From Streptomyces filipinensis (GTDB lineage Bacteria; Actinomycetota; Actinomycetes; Streptomycetales; Streptomycetaceae), in contig NZ_BMTD01000010.1 in the NCBI RefSeq assembly GCF_014649495.1, forward strand, positions 13,067 through 77,066: 64,000 nt of DNA. Reading direction: 5' to 3'. This document shows positions 36,467 through 45,826 of this stretch, one piece after another; position 1 is the first letter of the stretch; each line of letters starts with the position of its first letter. Both the position numbers and the translations under genes were made by a program. Under the pieces are notes generated by a model. It was not told where the DNA came from and did no database searches. It worked only from the letters and a program-made list of their open reading frames with translations.

Positions 36467-39400
36467 GTGCGGTTGACGCTGGCGGAGTTGATGGAACTGC
36501 GGGTGCCGCCCCCGGAACTCGCCGAGCGGGTGCTGGGCCCCGTTCGGGACCGGGCCGCGGCCGGTCCGCCCGCGGACCTCGCGCCGGGGGAACGGCAGTC
36601 GTGGTACGCGATGGTGGGCGCGGTCTGCGAGCGGCTGGGCGATCCGGACGGCACCGTGCGCCACTTCCGCGCCGCCCTGACGGAGCTCGACGGTGACAGC
36701 GACGACCGGCCTGACGCGGAGTTCCGCCTCGGCGTCGCCCTCCACTCGCGGTTCACGGAGCGCGGGGACCTCGACGACGCCCGGGAGGCGATCGGCCTGT
36801 TCCGGGCGGTGCTGGCCGTGGCCGACGAAGGCACCTGGCCGCGCCTCATGGCCGCGGCGCACCTGGGGCGGTGCCTGGCCGACCGGTTCGCGGCAGACGG
36901 GGACCCGGCCGACCTGAAGACGGCCCGGGCCCTGCTGGAGCGGGAACTCGACACCGCGGGCGAGGCGCCCTCGGCCGGCGACGAGGACCCCGAGGAACTG
37001 CACACCTGGATCTCCGCCCTCGACGTGCTGGGCGAATGCCTGCGTGAACAGGCCGAACTCGACCACGACGAACGCCTGCTGACCCACGCCCTCGACCGTG
37101 CCCGAAAGGCGCTGGACCTCGCGGGCGACGACCCCGGCCTGCGCGCCGCACCGGAGAAGGGGCTCGCCCGCACCCTGCTCGTACGGGCCGTGTGGCGCAA
37201 GTCGGAGGAGGACTTCGACGAGGTGATCCGGCTGCTCGATCCCTGCGGGCCGGTCGCCCAGGCGGAGAACCCGGCGGCGCGCGCGGTGAACCTGGGCATC
37301 GCCCACTTCGAGCGTTACCGCCTGCTGGGCACCCGCGACGGCCTGGCACGGGCCCGCACGGCACTCGAACGGGCTCTGGCCGGACTGCCACAGGGTTCCA
37401 CCGCGCGCGCCGGAGCGCAGCTCAACCTCGCGGTCGTACTCCGGGAGACCGCCGCCGCTTCGGCCGACGGGGCCGAACTGCTCGACCGGGCGGTGGAGTT
37501 GGCCGAGGAGGCGGCCGCGACCCTGCGATCCCGGTCCCCGCTGTACCTCGCTGCCACCGTCGCCGCGGCCGAGGCGCGGATCGCCCGGCAGGCGCAGGGC
37601 GGAGGCGGCGGCACGCAGGAATGGGAGGAAGCCTGCCGGAAGCTGGAGGCGGCGGCACCGTATCTGCCGCCCGGGGGCGGACAGCTGGTCGCCTCCTTCC
37701 GCGACGCCTGGGGCAGCGCGCTGGTCCGGCTCGCGGGCCTCACCTCCGACGCCGACGCCCTGGACCGGGGCGTGGATCTGCTGCGGCGGGCGCTGGCCGA
37801 TCCGGGCGGGCTGCCCGACCGGCCCCGGACGGCGGGGAACCTCGCGGTCGGGCTGTACGAGCGGTTCCTCGCGCGCGGCTCGATGGGCGACCTGGACGAG
37901 GCCGTCGCGCTGTGGCAGGAGGCCGCGGACCGGAGGCGCCCGGGATCCCCGCACACCGTCACCGCGCACAGCGGGCTGGCCGTGGCCCTGCACCAGCGGT
38001 ACGAGCGGCGTGGCACGGCCGCCGACCTGGACGAGGCGGTGGAGCGGCTGCTGGCCGCTGCGGCGCAGCCCGCGGACCCGGCGGAACGCCGAGCCGTCCT
38101 GAACAACCTCGGCCATGCCCACCAGGCGCGCTACGAGGCCACCGGCGATCCCCGGGAACTGGCCCGCGCGGTGGCCGCCCAACGGGAGGCCACCGCCCAG
38201 GGCGGTCCGGAGGCGGGCTCGCCCGTGAACGCCCGCATCGGACTGGCACTCGCGTTGGGCGCGCAGGCGGAACGCACCGGTTCGGCGGCGCTGGCCGAGG
38301 AGGCCGCGGGCCACGCCGAGGCGGCCCGCGCCGAGGCCCACCCCGCGTCGCGGACCTGGGTGTCGGCCGTGTTCGTACGGGCCGGGCTGTGCCGGCTGCG
38401 CCATGCGCTGACCGCCGATCCGGAGCTGCTGGAGGAGGCCGAGGAGGGCTACCGGCAGGGCTACGAGGTGGCCCGTGACCGGTATCCGGCCGCCGCGGCG
38501 GAAGGCGCGATGGAGTGGGGCCTGTGGCAGACCCGGCTGGAGCGGCATCCGCAGGCCGTGGCCGCCTTCGACCTCGCCGAGCAGGCGGTGGGACGGCTCG
38601 TGGCCGAGCAGGGACAGCGCGCGGCCAAGGAGACCTGGCTGCGCACCTCGCGCGGTCTCCCCGCCGCGGTGGCCGTGGCGGCCTGGCGGTCCGGCGACGC
38701 GGTCGGCGCGGTCACCCGCCTGGAACACACCCGGGCCCTGCTGCTGGCCGAACGCCTGCGGCTGGGCCGGACGGCCGACGGCCCGACCGGCACGGACGCG
38801 CGCATCGGCAGCGGCACCGTCGTCTACCTCGTTCCCGGCGCGGAAACAGGCGTGGCCTTCACCGTCGCGGAGTCGGCCGTAGGGGCCACGCCCCTCGACG
38901 GACTGGGCGCGACCGCGCTCGCCCCCTGGCAGGACGGGACGTGGCGCGACAGCGAGCGGCTCGACCGGTTCGCCCGGTGGGCCTGGGAGGACGTCCTGGC
39001 CCACGTGGTGCCCGGGCAGGGCGCGCCGTTCACCCTGATCCCCGTGGGAGAGCTGGTGCACCTGCCGTGGCAGACGGCGTACGCCGCACCCGGCGCCGGA
39101 CGGCCGCCCCGGTTCCTGCTCGACGGCCACGCCGTCGGCTTCGCGCCCTGCATGCGCGTGCTGCCCACGGGCGGACCCGCCTGGGCACCCCGGTACCTCG
39201 GAGTGGCGGTCGGGCGCGGCACCGGCCTGCGTGCACTCCCCTTCGCCGAGCGGGAGGTACGGGCGGCCGCCGGCCGGTTCGACGAGTCCCTGGTGCTGGT
39301 GGACGAGGAAGCCACACCCGAGCGGGTGCTGGAGTGGCTCCGACAGGGCGGTGGCGTCGCCCACTTCGCCTGCCACGCCGAGACGGACCCCGCCGAGCCC

Positions 39401-39913
39401 CTGTCCTCCGCGCTCGTCCTCGGCGGCGGCGCGCGCCTCGCCGTACGGGATCTGCTCGACCTGCGCGCCGGACTCGACCTGGTGATCCTCTCCGCATGCG
39501 CCACCTCCGTGGCGGGCCGGGAGCTGCCCGACGAGGTGGTCGGCCTGCCGAGCACCCTCATCGGCGCCGGCGCGCGGGGGGTGGTGTCGGCGTCCTGGCC
39601 GGTCAACGACCTCGCCGCGTGCCTGGTGATGACCGGCTTCGTCGACCGGTGGGCCGAAGGGACAGCACCGGCGGAGGCGCTGCGTGCCGCCCAGGTCGCG
39701 CTACGGGACCTGCCGCACGGCGCGCTGGCCGAGCGACTGCGCGTGCTGCGCGGCCCGGACGTCGCGAAGGCCCCGCCCGCCCCGCCCCCGCAGGCCCCCG
39801 CCCGCCCCTTCGCATCGCTCTCCGACTGGGGGGCGTTCACCTACACGGGCCATGCCGGCACCGGTTCACCGGACGGACGGCCCCGACGGAACCCCACGGG
39901 AGAGCACCGATGA
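36467..39913 (+). CDS. TPR-CHAT protein (fused caspase-like protease), cassette A
   Basis: 1148 residues. About 700 N-terminal and central residues form tetratricopeptide-type helical repeats (recurrent LGxxLxxR and DLDEAV patterns). The C-terminal third is a CHAT domain, a clan CD peptidase fold: catalytic His in HFACH (966-970) and Cys in LSACATS (C1011), with the (G/A)RGVVSASWPVND strand after it. It starts at GTG with AGGGGAGCG upstream. It overlaps the next gene by 4 bp (ATGA), giving a three-gene cassette. A paralogous cassette lies at 55960-60789. CHAT-TPR proteins act as regulated proteases in some defence and cell-death systems; the target here is unknown. Confidence 0.9.
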   Translation: MRLTLAELMELRVPPPELAERVLGPVRDRAAAGPPADLAPGERQSWYAMVGAVCERLGDPDGTVRHFRAALTELDGDSDDRPDAEFRLGVALHSRFTERGDLDDAREAIGLFRAVLAVADEGTWPRLMAAAHLGRCLADRFAADGDPADLKTARALLERELDTAGEAPSAGDEDPEELHTWISALDVLGECLREQAELDHDERLLTHALDRARKALDLAGDDPGLRAAPEKGLARTLLVRAVWRKSEEDFDEVIRLLDPCGPVAQAENPAARAVNLGIAHFERYRLLGTRDGLARARTALERALAGLPQGSTARAGAQLNLAVVLRETAAASADGAELLDRAVELAEEAAATLRSRSPLYLAATVAAAEARIARQAQGGGGGTQEWEEACRKLEAAAPYLPPGGGQLVASFRDAWGSALVRLAGLTSDADALDRGVDLLRRALADPGGLPDRPRTAGNLAVGLYERFLARGSMGDLDEAVALWQEAADRRRPGSPHTVTAHSGLAVALHQRYERRGTAADLDEAVERLLAAAAQPADPAERRAVLNNLGHAHQARYEATGDPRELARAVAAQREATAQGGPEAGSPVNARIGLALALGAQAERTGSAALAEEAAGHAEAARAEAHPASRTWVSAVFVRAGLCRLRHALTADPELLEEAEEGYRQGYEVARDRYPAAAAEGAMEWGLWQTRLERHPQAVAAFDLAEQAVGRLVAEQGQRAAKETWLRTSRGLPAAVAVAAWRSGDAVGAVTRLEHTRALLLAERLRLGRTADGPTGTDARIGSGTVVYLVPGAETGVAFTVAESAVGATPLDGLGATALAPWQDGTWRDSERLDRFARWAWEDVLAHVVPGQGAPFTLIPVGELVHLPWQTAYAAPGAGRPPRFLLDGHAVGFAPCMRVLPTGGPAWAPRYLGVAVGRGTGLRALPFAEREVRAAAGRFDESLVLVDEEATPERVLEWLRQGGGVAHFACHAETDPAEPLSSALVLGGGARLAVRDLLDLRAGLDLVILSACATSVAGRELPDEVVGLPSTLIGAGARGVVSASWPVNDLAACLVMTGFVDRWAEGTAPAEALRAAQVALRDLPHGALAERLRVLRGPDVAKAPPAPPPQAPARPFASLSDWGAFTYTGHAGTGSPDGRPRRNPTGEHR

Positions 39914-40224
39914 GCGCAGCGTCCCCCCTGCCCTATCAGCACGGCACCGACCCGCAGTTCGCGCAGCGCGCCGCGGTCACCTTCTCCCTGGAGGACTTCG
40001 GCTCCGCGCTCGTGCTGTCCGGGCCTTGCCCGCGGTGCGGTCAGGAGATGGAGTTCACGCTGGTGAAAGAACTGTTCCGGGACGGCGCGGGAGCGGTTGC
40101 GGCACCCGGCCGTCCGGTCGTGATGTTCTGTACGGCCGAGGCGGTGTACGACGGCTCCCCGGACGGCGGGCCCGGCTGCGGTGCGTTCTGGAGCCTGAAG
40201 CTCCCGGCCGGAGCGGGCGGATGA
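39910..40224 (+). CDS. Small zinc-ribbon protein, cassette A
   Basis: 104 residues. Cysteines in SGPCPRCGQ, VMFCTAE and GPGCGAFW form a Cys4 zinc-ribbon pattern within a small beta-rich domain. Both ends overlap neighbours by 4 bp, so it is co-translated with the TPR-CHAT and membrane proteins. The counterpart at 56577-56942 keeps the CPRC, MxCT and GCGA(F/Y)W positions. No known family recognised. It may be an adaptor or substrate of the protease. Confidence 0.8.
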   Translation: MSAASPLPYQHGTDPQFAQRAAVTFSLEDFGSALVLSGPCPRCGQEMEFTLVKELFRDGAGAVAAPGRPVVMFCTAEAVYDGSPDGGPGCGAFWSLKLPAGAGG

Positions 40225-40868
40225 GCGGGGGTCTGCTGCCCGGACCCACCCCGACCGCCGCCCAGCTGCGCCGGGCCAGATCGGTGCGCCGGGCCCTGGA
40301 GCGGGAGCTGGACCGGGTCCGCGAGGCCGCCGTGGCCTGGCGCAACGGGCTCGGTGCGATCCTCGCCGGACTCGTGGGGTTCAGCCTGATCAAAGGCCGC
40401 AGCGACGTCGGACAGATCACCCCCGGCTGGGCCACGGCCGTCGGACTGCTGCTCCTGGCCGCCCTGACGGTGGGGGGAGCGGGCGCCTTCTGCCTGCTGC
40501 GCGCCGCGCACGGTCGTCCGTACGCCCGCTGGCTGTCCGAGGCCGACGACGCGACCGGGCGGCCGCTGGAGGTCGAGGACCACGACGAGGCACTGGCCAG
40601 TGCCCGCTTCCTGCGCACGGGCACCGTGCTGACCTGTCTGTGCACGGCACTGCTGGTCACCGCGGTCGGAGTGACCTGGTACGCCCCGCCGAAAGACCCT
40701 CCGGGGCTGCTGGTCCGGCAGGGCGCCACCTCCCTGTGCGGAGAGGTCGTCTCGGCCGGCCGGGGAACGGTCGTGCTGAAGGTGGGGGGTGTCGCCACGA
40801 CCGTGGTCCTGTCCCGGGCCGACTCCCTCACCCCGGTCGCCTCCTGCCCCGCGCCCGCCGCCGGGTAG
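40221..40868 (+). CDS. Three-helix membrane protein, cassette A
   Basis: 215 residues. A charged N-terminal helix is followed by WRNGLGAILAGLVGFSLIKG (first membrane or re-entrant segment), a second helix (GLLLLAALTVGGAGAFCLL), a cytoplasmic loop and a third helix (TCLCTALLVTAVGVTWYA). The C-terminal part, probably outside, is a small beta domain bounded by two Cys (SLCGEVV ... ASCP). The protein at 55960-56580 shares this layout, including the WRNGLG segment and the GRSD(V/I)GQ motif. Role unknown; position suggests it is the membrane partner or effector of the CHAT protease. Confidence 0.82.
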   Translation: MSGGLLPGPTPTAAQLRRARSVRRALERELDRVREAAVAWRNGLGAILAGLVGFSLIKGRSDVGQITPGWATAVGLLLLAALTVGGAGAFCLLRAAHGRPYARWLSEADDATGRPLEVEDHDEALASARFLRTGTVLTCLCTALLVTAVGVTWYAPPKDPPGLLVRQGATSLCGEVVSAGRGTVVLKVGGVATTVVLSRADSLTPVASCPAPAAG

Positions 40869-40876
40869 GCGGCGGG

Positions 40877-41326
40877 TCAGCCGGCGGACACCCTGCCATG
40901 CTTCACGACGTAGTGCGCGGGCCGGGAGCAGCCGATGGACGGAGTGACCAGCAGGCTCACGGTGAGCGGCGCGGGCTCCGTGCTCGCGGTCGAGAACGCG
41001 CAGACGGCACCGCTGCCCGTGAGCGGGTACCAGAACCACCCGTCGACGTCGCCCACGGTGACCCGGTCCGACTCCTTCCAGCCGCCGTCGGTGCGCGTGT
41101 AGACGCGCAGTCGCACGGAGGCGGCGTACTGGTCCTGCGTCGACCGCAGCGCGGTCAGCGTGACCTTGTAGTCGCTGCCGAGGACGGACGAGGCGATCAG
41201 CCGGCTCCGCGGCGCCGCGGCCTCGGCGGCGGACGTTCCGGCACCGGCGGTCCCGAGGGCCGCCGCCATGAGGAGGGCGCCGGCCGCGGTCGCGAGGGTG
41301 CGGCTGGGGTTGCGGACGATGCTCAT
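40877..41326 (-). CDS. Small secreted protein of unknown function
   Basis: 149 residues with a Sec signal peptide (about 1-37: basic start, Ala-rich core, cleavage near AEAAA). The mature part is a small beta-rich domain (KVTLTALRSTQDQYAASVRL) with two Cys that may form a disulfide. The ATG follows AGGGGGA at 4-5 bp. It faces cassette A tail to tail with only 8 bp between stops. Family not recognised; related domains occur widely in Streptomyces secretomes. Confidence 0.78.
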   Translation of the reverse strand: MSIVRNPSRTLATAAGALLMAAALGTAGAGTSAAEAAAPRSRLIASSVLGSDYKVTLTALRSTQDQYAASVRLRVYTRTDGGWKESDRVTVGDVDGWFWYPLTGSGAVCAFSTASTEPAPLTVSLLVTPSIGCSRPAHYVVKHGRVSAG

Positions 41327-41739
41327 GTGTTCCCCCTGGGGTGAGTTGTACGGAAGGCCGGGTGGGTCCGTACGGTGGTTGAGACCGGCCGCGGGGCCGG
41401 AGAGTTGCACGGGCGGGCGAGGAGAACGGCCGCGCCGTACGCACGACGTTCGCGTCGGGACGGCGGGCGCCCGATCGGCCGGCAACGCACGCGACCCCCC
41501 CGCACGTCGAGGCCTCTTTCCGCCACCTCCCACGCCCTGACCGTGCCGTGCGCTGGAGTCCGCCGTTGCCCGGAACGTCGCACGGTGTGGCCGTCGTAGC
41601 CCCTCGTCGGCCCCGGAGACGGTGCGGCGCCGCACCAGCACCACCTGCGTGTGGCCGAATCGGACATCTGACGTGCGTTCGGAAACGGCCATACTCAGGG
41701 CTGGGCAATCCGCCCCATTCCTACGTCCGGAGGCCACCC
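41327..41739. other. Intergenic region upstream of the lanthipeptide precursor
   Basis: 413 bp with no convincing gene; open frames here lack codon bias or run antisense to each other. It presumably carries the divergent promoters of the secreted protein and the precursor. The last bases hold the precursor ribosome site GGAGG (41729-41733). Confidence 0.45.
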
Positions 41740-41940
41740 ATGCCCCAGACCCGCGTGTCCCACACCGCCGTGATCGAAGCCTGGCTGTCGGGCGCCGAGA
41801 GCGCGTACGGCCAGTCCAACCCCGCCGGGCCGCTGTACGTCGGCGGCACGGCTGCCGAGGCCGCACTGACCGACCCGAGCGACTCCCTCTACGGCTTCTG
41901 TTCCAGCCCGAGCGGATCGCACGGCAGTTGGTGCTGCTGA
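41740..41940 (+). CDS. Candidate class II lanthipeptide precursor peptide
   Basis: 66 residues. GGAGG lies 6 bp before the ATG. The N-terminal part is leader-like and ends in a possible double-glycine site (YVGG, residues 33-36). The C-terminus LYGFCSSPSGSHGSWCC holds all three cysteines and most serines, the expected substrate for dehydration and thioether formation. A LanM gene starts 180 bp downstream on the same strand. If cleaved after GG the core has 30 residues; a shorter core is also possible. I do not recognise the core as a known lanthipeptide. Confidence 0.85.
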   Translation: MPQTRVSHTAVIEAWLSGAESAYGQSNPAGPLYVGGTAAEAALTDPSDSLYGFCSSPSGSHGSWCC

Positions 41941-41947
41941 CACGTCG

Positions 41948-41964
41948 GCCTCGCCCTTCGAGGC
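41948..41964 (+). terminator. Short hairpin after the precursor gene (possible attenuator)
   Basis: GCCTCG (41948-41953) pairs exactly with CGAGGC (41959-41964) around a CCCTT loop, 8 bp after the precursor stop. Such hairpins often lower transcription into the synthetase gene relative to the precursor. No T-tract is present. Confidence 0.4.
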
Positions 41965-42119
41965 ATTCGGTGCCCTGTGAGGGCCTGCGCTTGCGTAGCG
42001 CTTTCTCGGGGTGAGTTTCTGCGAGCAGGAGTGTGGGGGACGGGTCTGGTGAAACGATTCCCCACGCTCCGTCCGGGCGCCTTCGAGGCGCGTCGACGGT
42101 GGCACGGGGAAGGCGGACG

Positions 42120-44957
42120 GTGAGCGGTTCGGGGCTGGAGACGCGAGACCAGGCGGAATGGTTCACCCAACCCGTACGAGGCATCGCCCGGCCCTGGCGG
42201 GACGAACTGGCCCGGCGGCTGGCCGACGTGGACGCACTCGGCCGGGGAGAACGGGACGTGGTGCTGGAGGCCGGCCACACCGCCCTCCTCAGGTCCTTGC
42301 ACGCCAAGCTCTCCCGCCTGTTCCTGATCGAGTTGCACGCGCTGCGCCTGACGGCGGGTGACGTGGGAACGGCGGGTGCCGGGGAGCCCGTCACCGACAA
42401 GGAGACCTGGTCCGCGTTCATCGAGCAGGCCAGCGACCCGGGCTACCTCGACCGGCTGGCCGGCCGGTACCCGAGCCTCGGCCGGCGGATCGCGTCCGTG
42501 GCGCGGCTGTCGGTGGCGGCGACGGCGGCGTTCGCGACACGGCTCGCCGCGGACCGTTCACTGCTGGCGCCGTTGCTGGGCCGCTCACCGGGAGAGCTGC
42601 GCGCGGTCGGTTTCGGCGCGGGCGACAGCCACCGGGGCGGACTGACCGTCAGCCGGGTCGACCTCGCGGGCGGAAGCGTCATGTACAAGCCCCGGCCGTC
42701 CGGAATCGACGTGGCACTGGGCGCCCTGCTGGACGAGCTGTTCGCGGACTTCCCCGGTGCCCCGGCGGCGGACGAGCGCATCCGCGTGCCGCGCACGCTG
42801 GCGCGTGAGGGCTACGGCTGGGCCGAGTTCGTCCCCCACCGGTACTGCGTGGACGACGCCGAACTCGCCGCGTTCTACCGCGCTGTCGGACACTGGCTGG
42901 CCGTCCTCCGGTTCACCGGCGGCACCGACATGCACGCCGAGAACATGATCGCCGCCGGTCCGGTGCCGGTGATCGTGGACGCCGAGACACTCTTCGACGC
43001 CCCGGCGCCGTTCCCGCCCGGCGACCGGGGCGACGCGGTGGACGTGGCCGCGGCGGCGATTCGCCGTACGGTGCTGCGGACCGGACTGCTGCCCGTGCGC
43101 GGCACCGGATTCGCACTCGGCGGAGTGGACATCTCCGGGGTCGGGGCGCTGCCCGGCCAGCAGCCGCTCATCCCGAACCCGGTGATCGCGGACGGCGGCA
43201 CCGCGGCGGCCCGTTTCCAGGTGGACCTGGTGGCGATGCCCGCCACCGGCAACCACCCCAGCCCCACACCCGTCCTGAGCACGTACTGGGACCGGATCCT
43301 CACCGGCTTTCGCGAGATGACCGCGCACCTGCACCGGCCCGGCCGGGACCCGTACCGGCTGCTGCAGCGCTTCGAGGGCACCCAGGCGCGGCGTATCCGG
43401 CGGCCGACGCAGGCGTACGTCGACATCGGGCGGATGCTGTGGCATCCGGCGTCGTTGCACGACGAGGCGGCAGCGGTCGAGCGGGCCCGGGACATCCTGC
43501 GGCGCAACGCCGAGGTGCTGCCCGGAGCGCCCGCCGACCGGGCGACCCTCGACAGCGAGATCGCGGACCTGCTGGCCGGGGACGTACCGATGTTCACCTT
43601 CGCCGTGGACGCGACGTCCGTACACGACACGGTCGAGGACTGGCGCACCGCCGATCTGGCGCTGGAGGAGGCGGTGATCCAGGACGCGCTGGTGGGTGCC
43701 TACCTCAACGAGCGTTCGCTGCCCGCCCGGGTGCAGGCCGCCGCCCGCGACCCGCACGCGCGCGACCGGGAGCGGCGCCGCCGGGACCTGGCCGCGCAGA
43801 TGGTACGGCGGCTGTGCGACGGCGCGGTGCGCGGCGCGGACGGTACCGTCACCTGGATCAGCCCCGTCTTCACTCCCGCCGGATGGTCCATCCGGGTGCT
43901 GCCCGCCGACCTCTACACCGGGCAGGGCGGGGTCGCGCTGACGCTCGCGGAGTACCTGACCGAGGTACGGGCCGGCCGGGCCGACGACATCCCGGGCGTG
44001 GCCGAGACGTTCGAGGGCGCCCTGCGCGTGCTGCTCGGCACCGAGGACCGCACGCCGACGCCGTCGGCCGGAGCCTTCAGCGGCGCCGCTTCCCAGGTGT
44101 GGACCTGGCTGGCGCTGCACCGGGTGCTCGGCGAGGACTCCCTGCTGGAGCGGGCCGCCGAGCGCGCCCGGCTGCTCACCGAGGGCGCTGAGCTGGTCGA
44201 GAACGACATCGAGGTGGACCTCCTCAACGGGGCCGCGGGCGCGATCGTCCCCCTGCTCGACCTGGCCACCGCGACCGGGCAGGACCGGTGGCTCGCCGCC
44301 GCCGCACACATCGGGCGCCGGCTGACCGGGCTGGCCGCGCTCGACGAGAGCGGCGCCCGCTGGACGACCCGGCTCAACCCCGAGGGCATCGGCGGCTTCG
44401 CCCACGGCGCCACCGGCATCGGCTGGGCGCTGGCCCGGCTCGCCCTCAGCGACGCCGGCTCCGTGGCCGAACGCGACGGCTGGAGGCACCTGGCTCAGCA
44501 GGCCTTCGCCTTCCAGGAGTCGCTCTGGCGGCCCGGACAGGGCAACTGGCTCGACGTCCGGATCGGAGCCGAGGAGGACTTCTTCACCAGCTGGTGCCAC
44601 GGCAGTGCGGGAATCGGCATCGGCATGCTCGACCTGCACCGGCGCACGGGCGATCCCGTCCACCTCGACATGGCCGAACGCGCCGCACGCGCCTGCGCCG
44701 CCGAGGGCTTCGGGTGGAGCCACACCCTCTGCCACGGCGACCTCGGCCTCTGGGAGTTCCTCACCTCCCTGGGCTTCGGCGACCCGCTCGACCTCGACGC
44801 GGAGATCCTCACCGGTCTCGAACAGCGCGGCCCCGTCGGCGGCCTGGCCCGCGAGGCGTTCTCGCCCAGCCTCATGTCCGGCCTCGCCGGTGTCCTGCAC
44901 ACGCTCCTGCGCATGCATCCCGCGGCGGACCTGCCCAACTGCCTGCTCCTGGACTGA
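42120..44957 (+). CDS. Class II lanthipeptide synthetase LanM
   Basis: 945 residues. The N-terminal kinase-like dehydratase domain (DUF4135, about 100-480) has VMYKPRPSG, then DMHAENMIA and IVDAETLF. The C-terminal LanC-like cyclase (about 600-940) has GFAHGATGIG and the zinc ligands in SWCHGSAG and LCHGDLG. It phosphorylates and dehydrates Ser/Thr and forms thioether rings on the precursor. The GTG at 42120 follows GGGGAAGG; a longer frame from 42033 has no such site. No LanT transporter, protease or immunity gene lies nearby, so export and leader removal must rely on other loci. Confidence 0.95.
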   Translation: MSGSGLETRDQAEWFTQPVRGIARPWRDELARRLADVDALGRGERDVVLEAGHTALLRSLHAKLSRLFLIELHALRLTAGDVGTAGAGEPVTDKETWSAFIEQASDPGYLDRLAGRYPSLGRRIASVARLSVAATAAFATRLAADRSLLAPLLGRSPGELRAVGFGAGDSHRGGLTVSRVDLAGGSVMYKPRPSGIDVALGALLDELFADFPGAPAADERIRVPRTLAREGYGWAEFVPHRYCVDDAELAAFYRAVGHWLAVLRFTGGTDMHAENMIAAGPVPVIVDAETLFDAPAPFPPGDRGDAVDVAAAAIRRTVLRTGLLPVRGTGFALGGVDISGVGALPGQQPLIPNPVIADGGTAAARFQVDLVAMPATGNHPSPTPVLSTYWDRILTGFREMTAHLHRPGRDPYRLLQRFEGTQARRIRRPTQAYVDIGRMLWHPASLHDEAAAVERARDILRRNAEVLPGAPADRATLDSEIADLLAGDVPMFTFAVDATSVHDTVEDWRTADLALEEAVIQDALVGAYLNERSLPARVQAAARDPHARDRERRRRDLAAQMVRRLCDGAVRGADGTVTWISPVFTPAGWSIRVLPADLYTGQGGVALTLAEYLTEVRAGRADDIPGVAETFEGALRVLLGTEDRTPTPSAGAFSGAASQVWTWLALHRVLGEDSLLERAAERARLLTEGAELVENDIEVDLLNGAAGAIVPLLDLATATGQDRWLAAAAHIGRRLTGLAALDESGARWTTRLNPEGIGGFAHGATGIGWALARLALSDAGSVAERDGWRHLAQQAFAFQESLWRPGQGNWLDVRIGAEEDFFTSWCHGSAGIGIGMLDLHRRTGDPVHLDMAERAARACAAEGFGWSHTLCHGDLGLWEFLTSLGFGDPLDLDAEILTGLEQRGPVGGLAREAFSPSLMSGLAGVLHTLLRMHPAADLPNCLLLD

Positions 44958-45133
44958 AGCCGGAACAGCGGCCGGGCACCGGGCGGTCCGTGACCGTGAA
45001 GGTGCGGCGAGCGTCTGCCGCGTAGGGCGTGGACGGCCTGACACCGGGCGCGCGAGGGGACGAGCCGATCGTTCCGCCCCGGGGGCGGGACAGGCACCTG
45101 GGACGCGGCCTCGCCGCCTGGCATGATCGATGG

Positions 45134-45826
45134 GTGACCAGTGGATCCGCGGGGCCCGCCCGCACGAAGTACGTCCTGTTCGATGTCGACGGCACGTTGA
45201 TCGACGCGGTGAGCAACCAGCGCCGGGTCTGGGGGACATGGGCGGAGCGCTACGGGCTGGACGCGGACGACGTCTACCGGGTGGCGCTGCGGACACGGCC
45301 CATGGAGACCTTCGCCCAGGTCGCCCCGGACCGGGATCCCCGCGCGTGCCTGGCCACGCTGCACGAGCTGGAGGACGAGGACGTCCGGTCCGGCGTCTAC
45401 GCGGCTTTCGACGGTGCGTCGGAGCTGCTGCACGGGCTGCCGCCCGGATCCTGGGCGCTGGTGACCTCGAACTACGAGCACCGGGTGCGCGGCCGCTTCC
45501 TGCGGACCGGCTTGCCGGTGCCGGACCTGATAGTCGACGCCGCCGCCGTCGAGGAGGGCAAGCCCTCGCCCGTCCCGTATCTGCGGGCCGCCGAGCGGCT
45601 GGGTGCCGAGCCGGGAGACTGTCTGGTCATCGAGGACGCCCCGTCCGGAGTGCGGTCCGGACGGGGGGCCGGGATGACGGTCTGGGGCGTGAACACCGAT
45701 GTCGCGGTGGAAGGCGTGCACCGCCACTTCGCCAGTCTGCGTGAGGCGGTCCCGCACATCCTGGACTTCGCGACCGGCGGATCGCGTACCCGGCAGCGGG
45801 AGGGATGCGGGGTCAGCCGAGTGTGA
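45134..45826 (+). CDS. HAD-superfamily phosphatase
   Basis: 230 residues. HAD motif I is FDVDGTLID (Asp17, Asp19), motif II is the Thr/Ser of LVTSN, motif III the Lys of EEGKPSP, and motif IV is IEDAPSGV. The helical cap resembles phosphoglycolate or sugar-phosphate phosphatases. The GTG start lacks a strong ribosome site. Its last 14 bp overlap the end of the convergent gene. The substrate cannot be assigned, and nothing ties it to the lanthipeptide locus except position. Confidence 0.88.
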   Translation: MTSGSAGPARTKYVLFDVDGTLIDAVSNQRRVWGTWAERYGLDADDVYRVALRTRPMETFAQVAPDRDPRACLATLHELEDEDVRSGVYAAFDGASELLHGLPPGSWALVTSNYEHRVRGRFLRTGLPVPDLIVDAAAVEEGKPSPVPYLRAAERLGAEPGDCLVIEDAPSGVRSGRGAGMTVWGVNTDVAVEGVHRHFASLREAVPHILDFATGGSRTRQREGCGVSRV

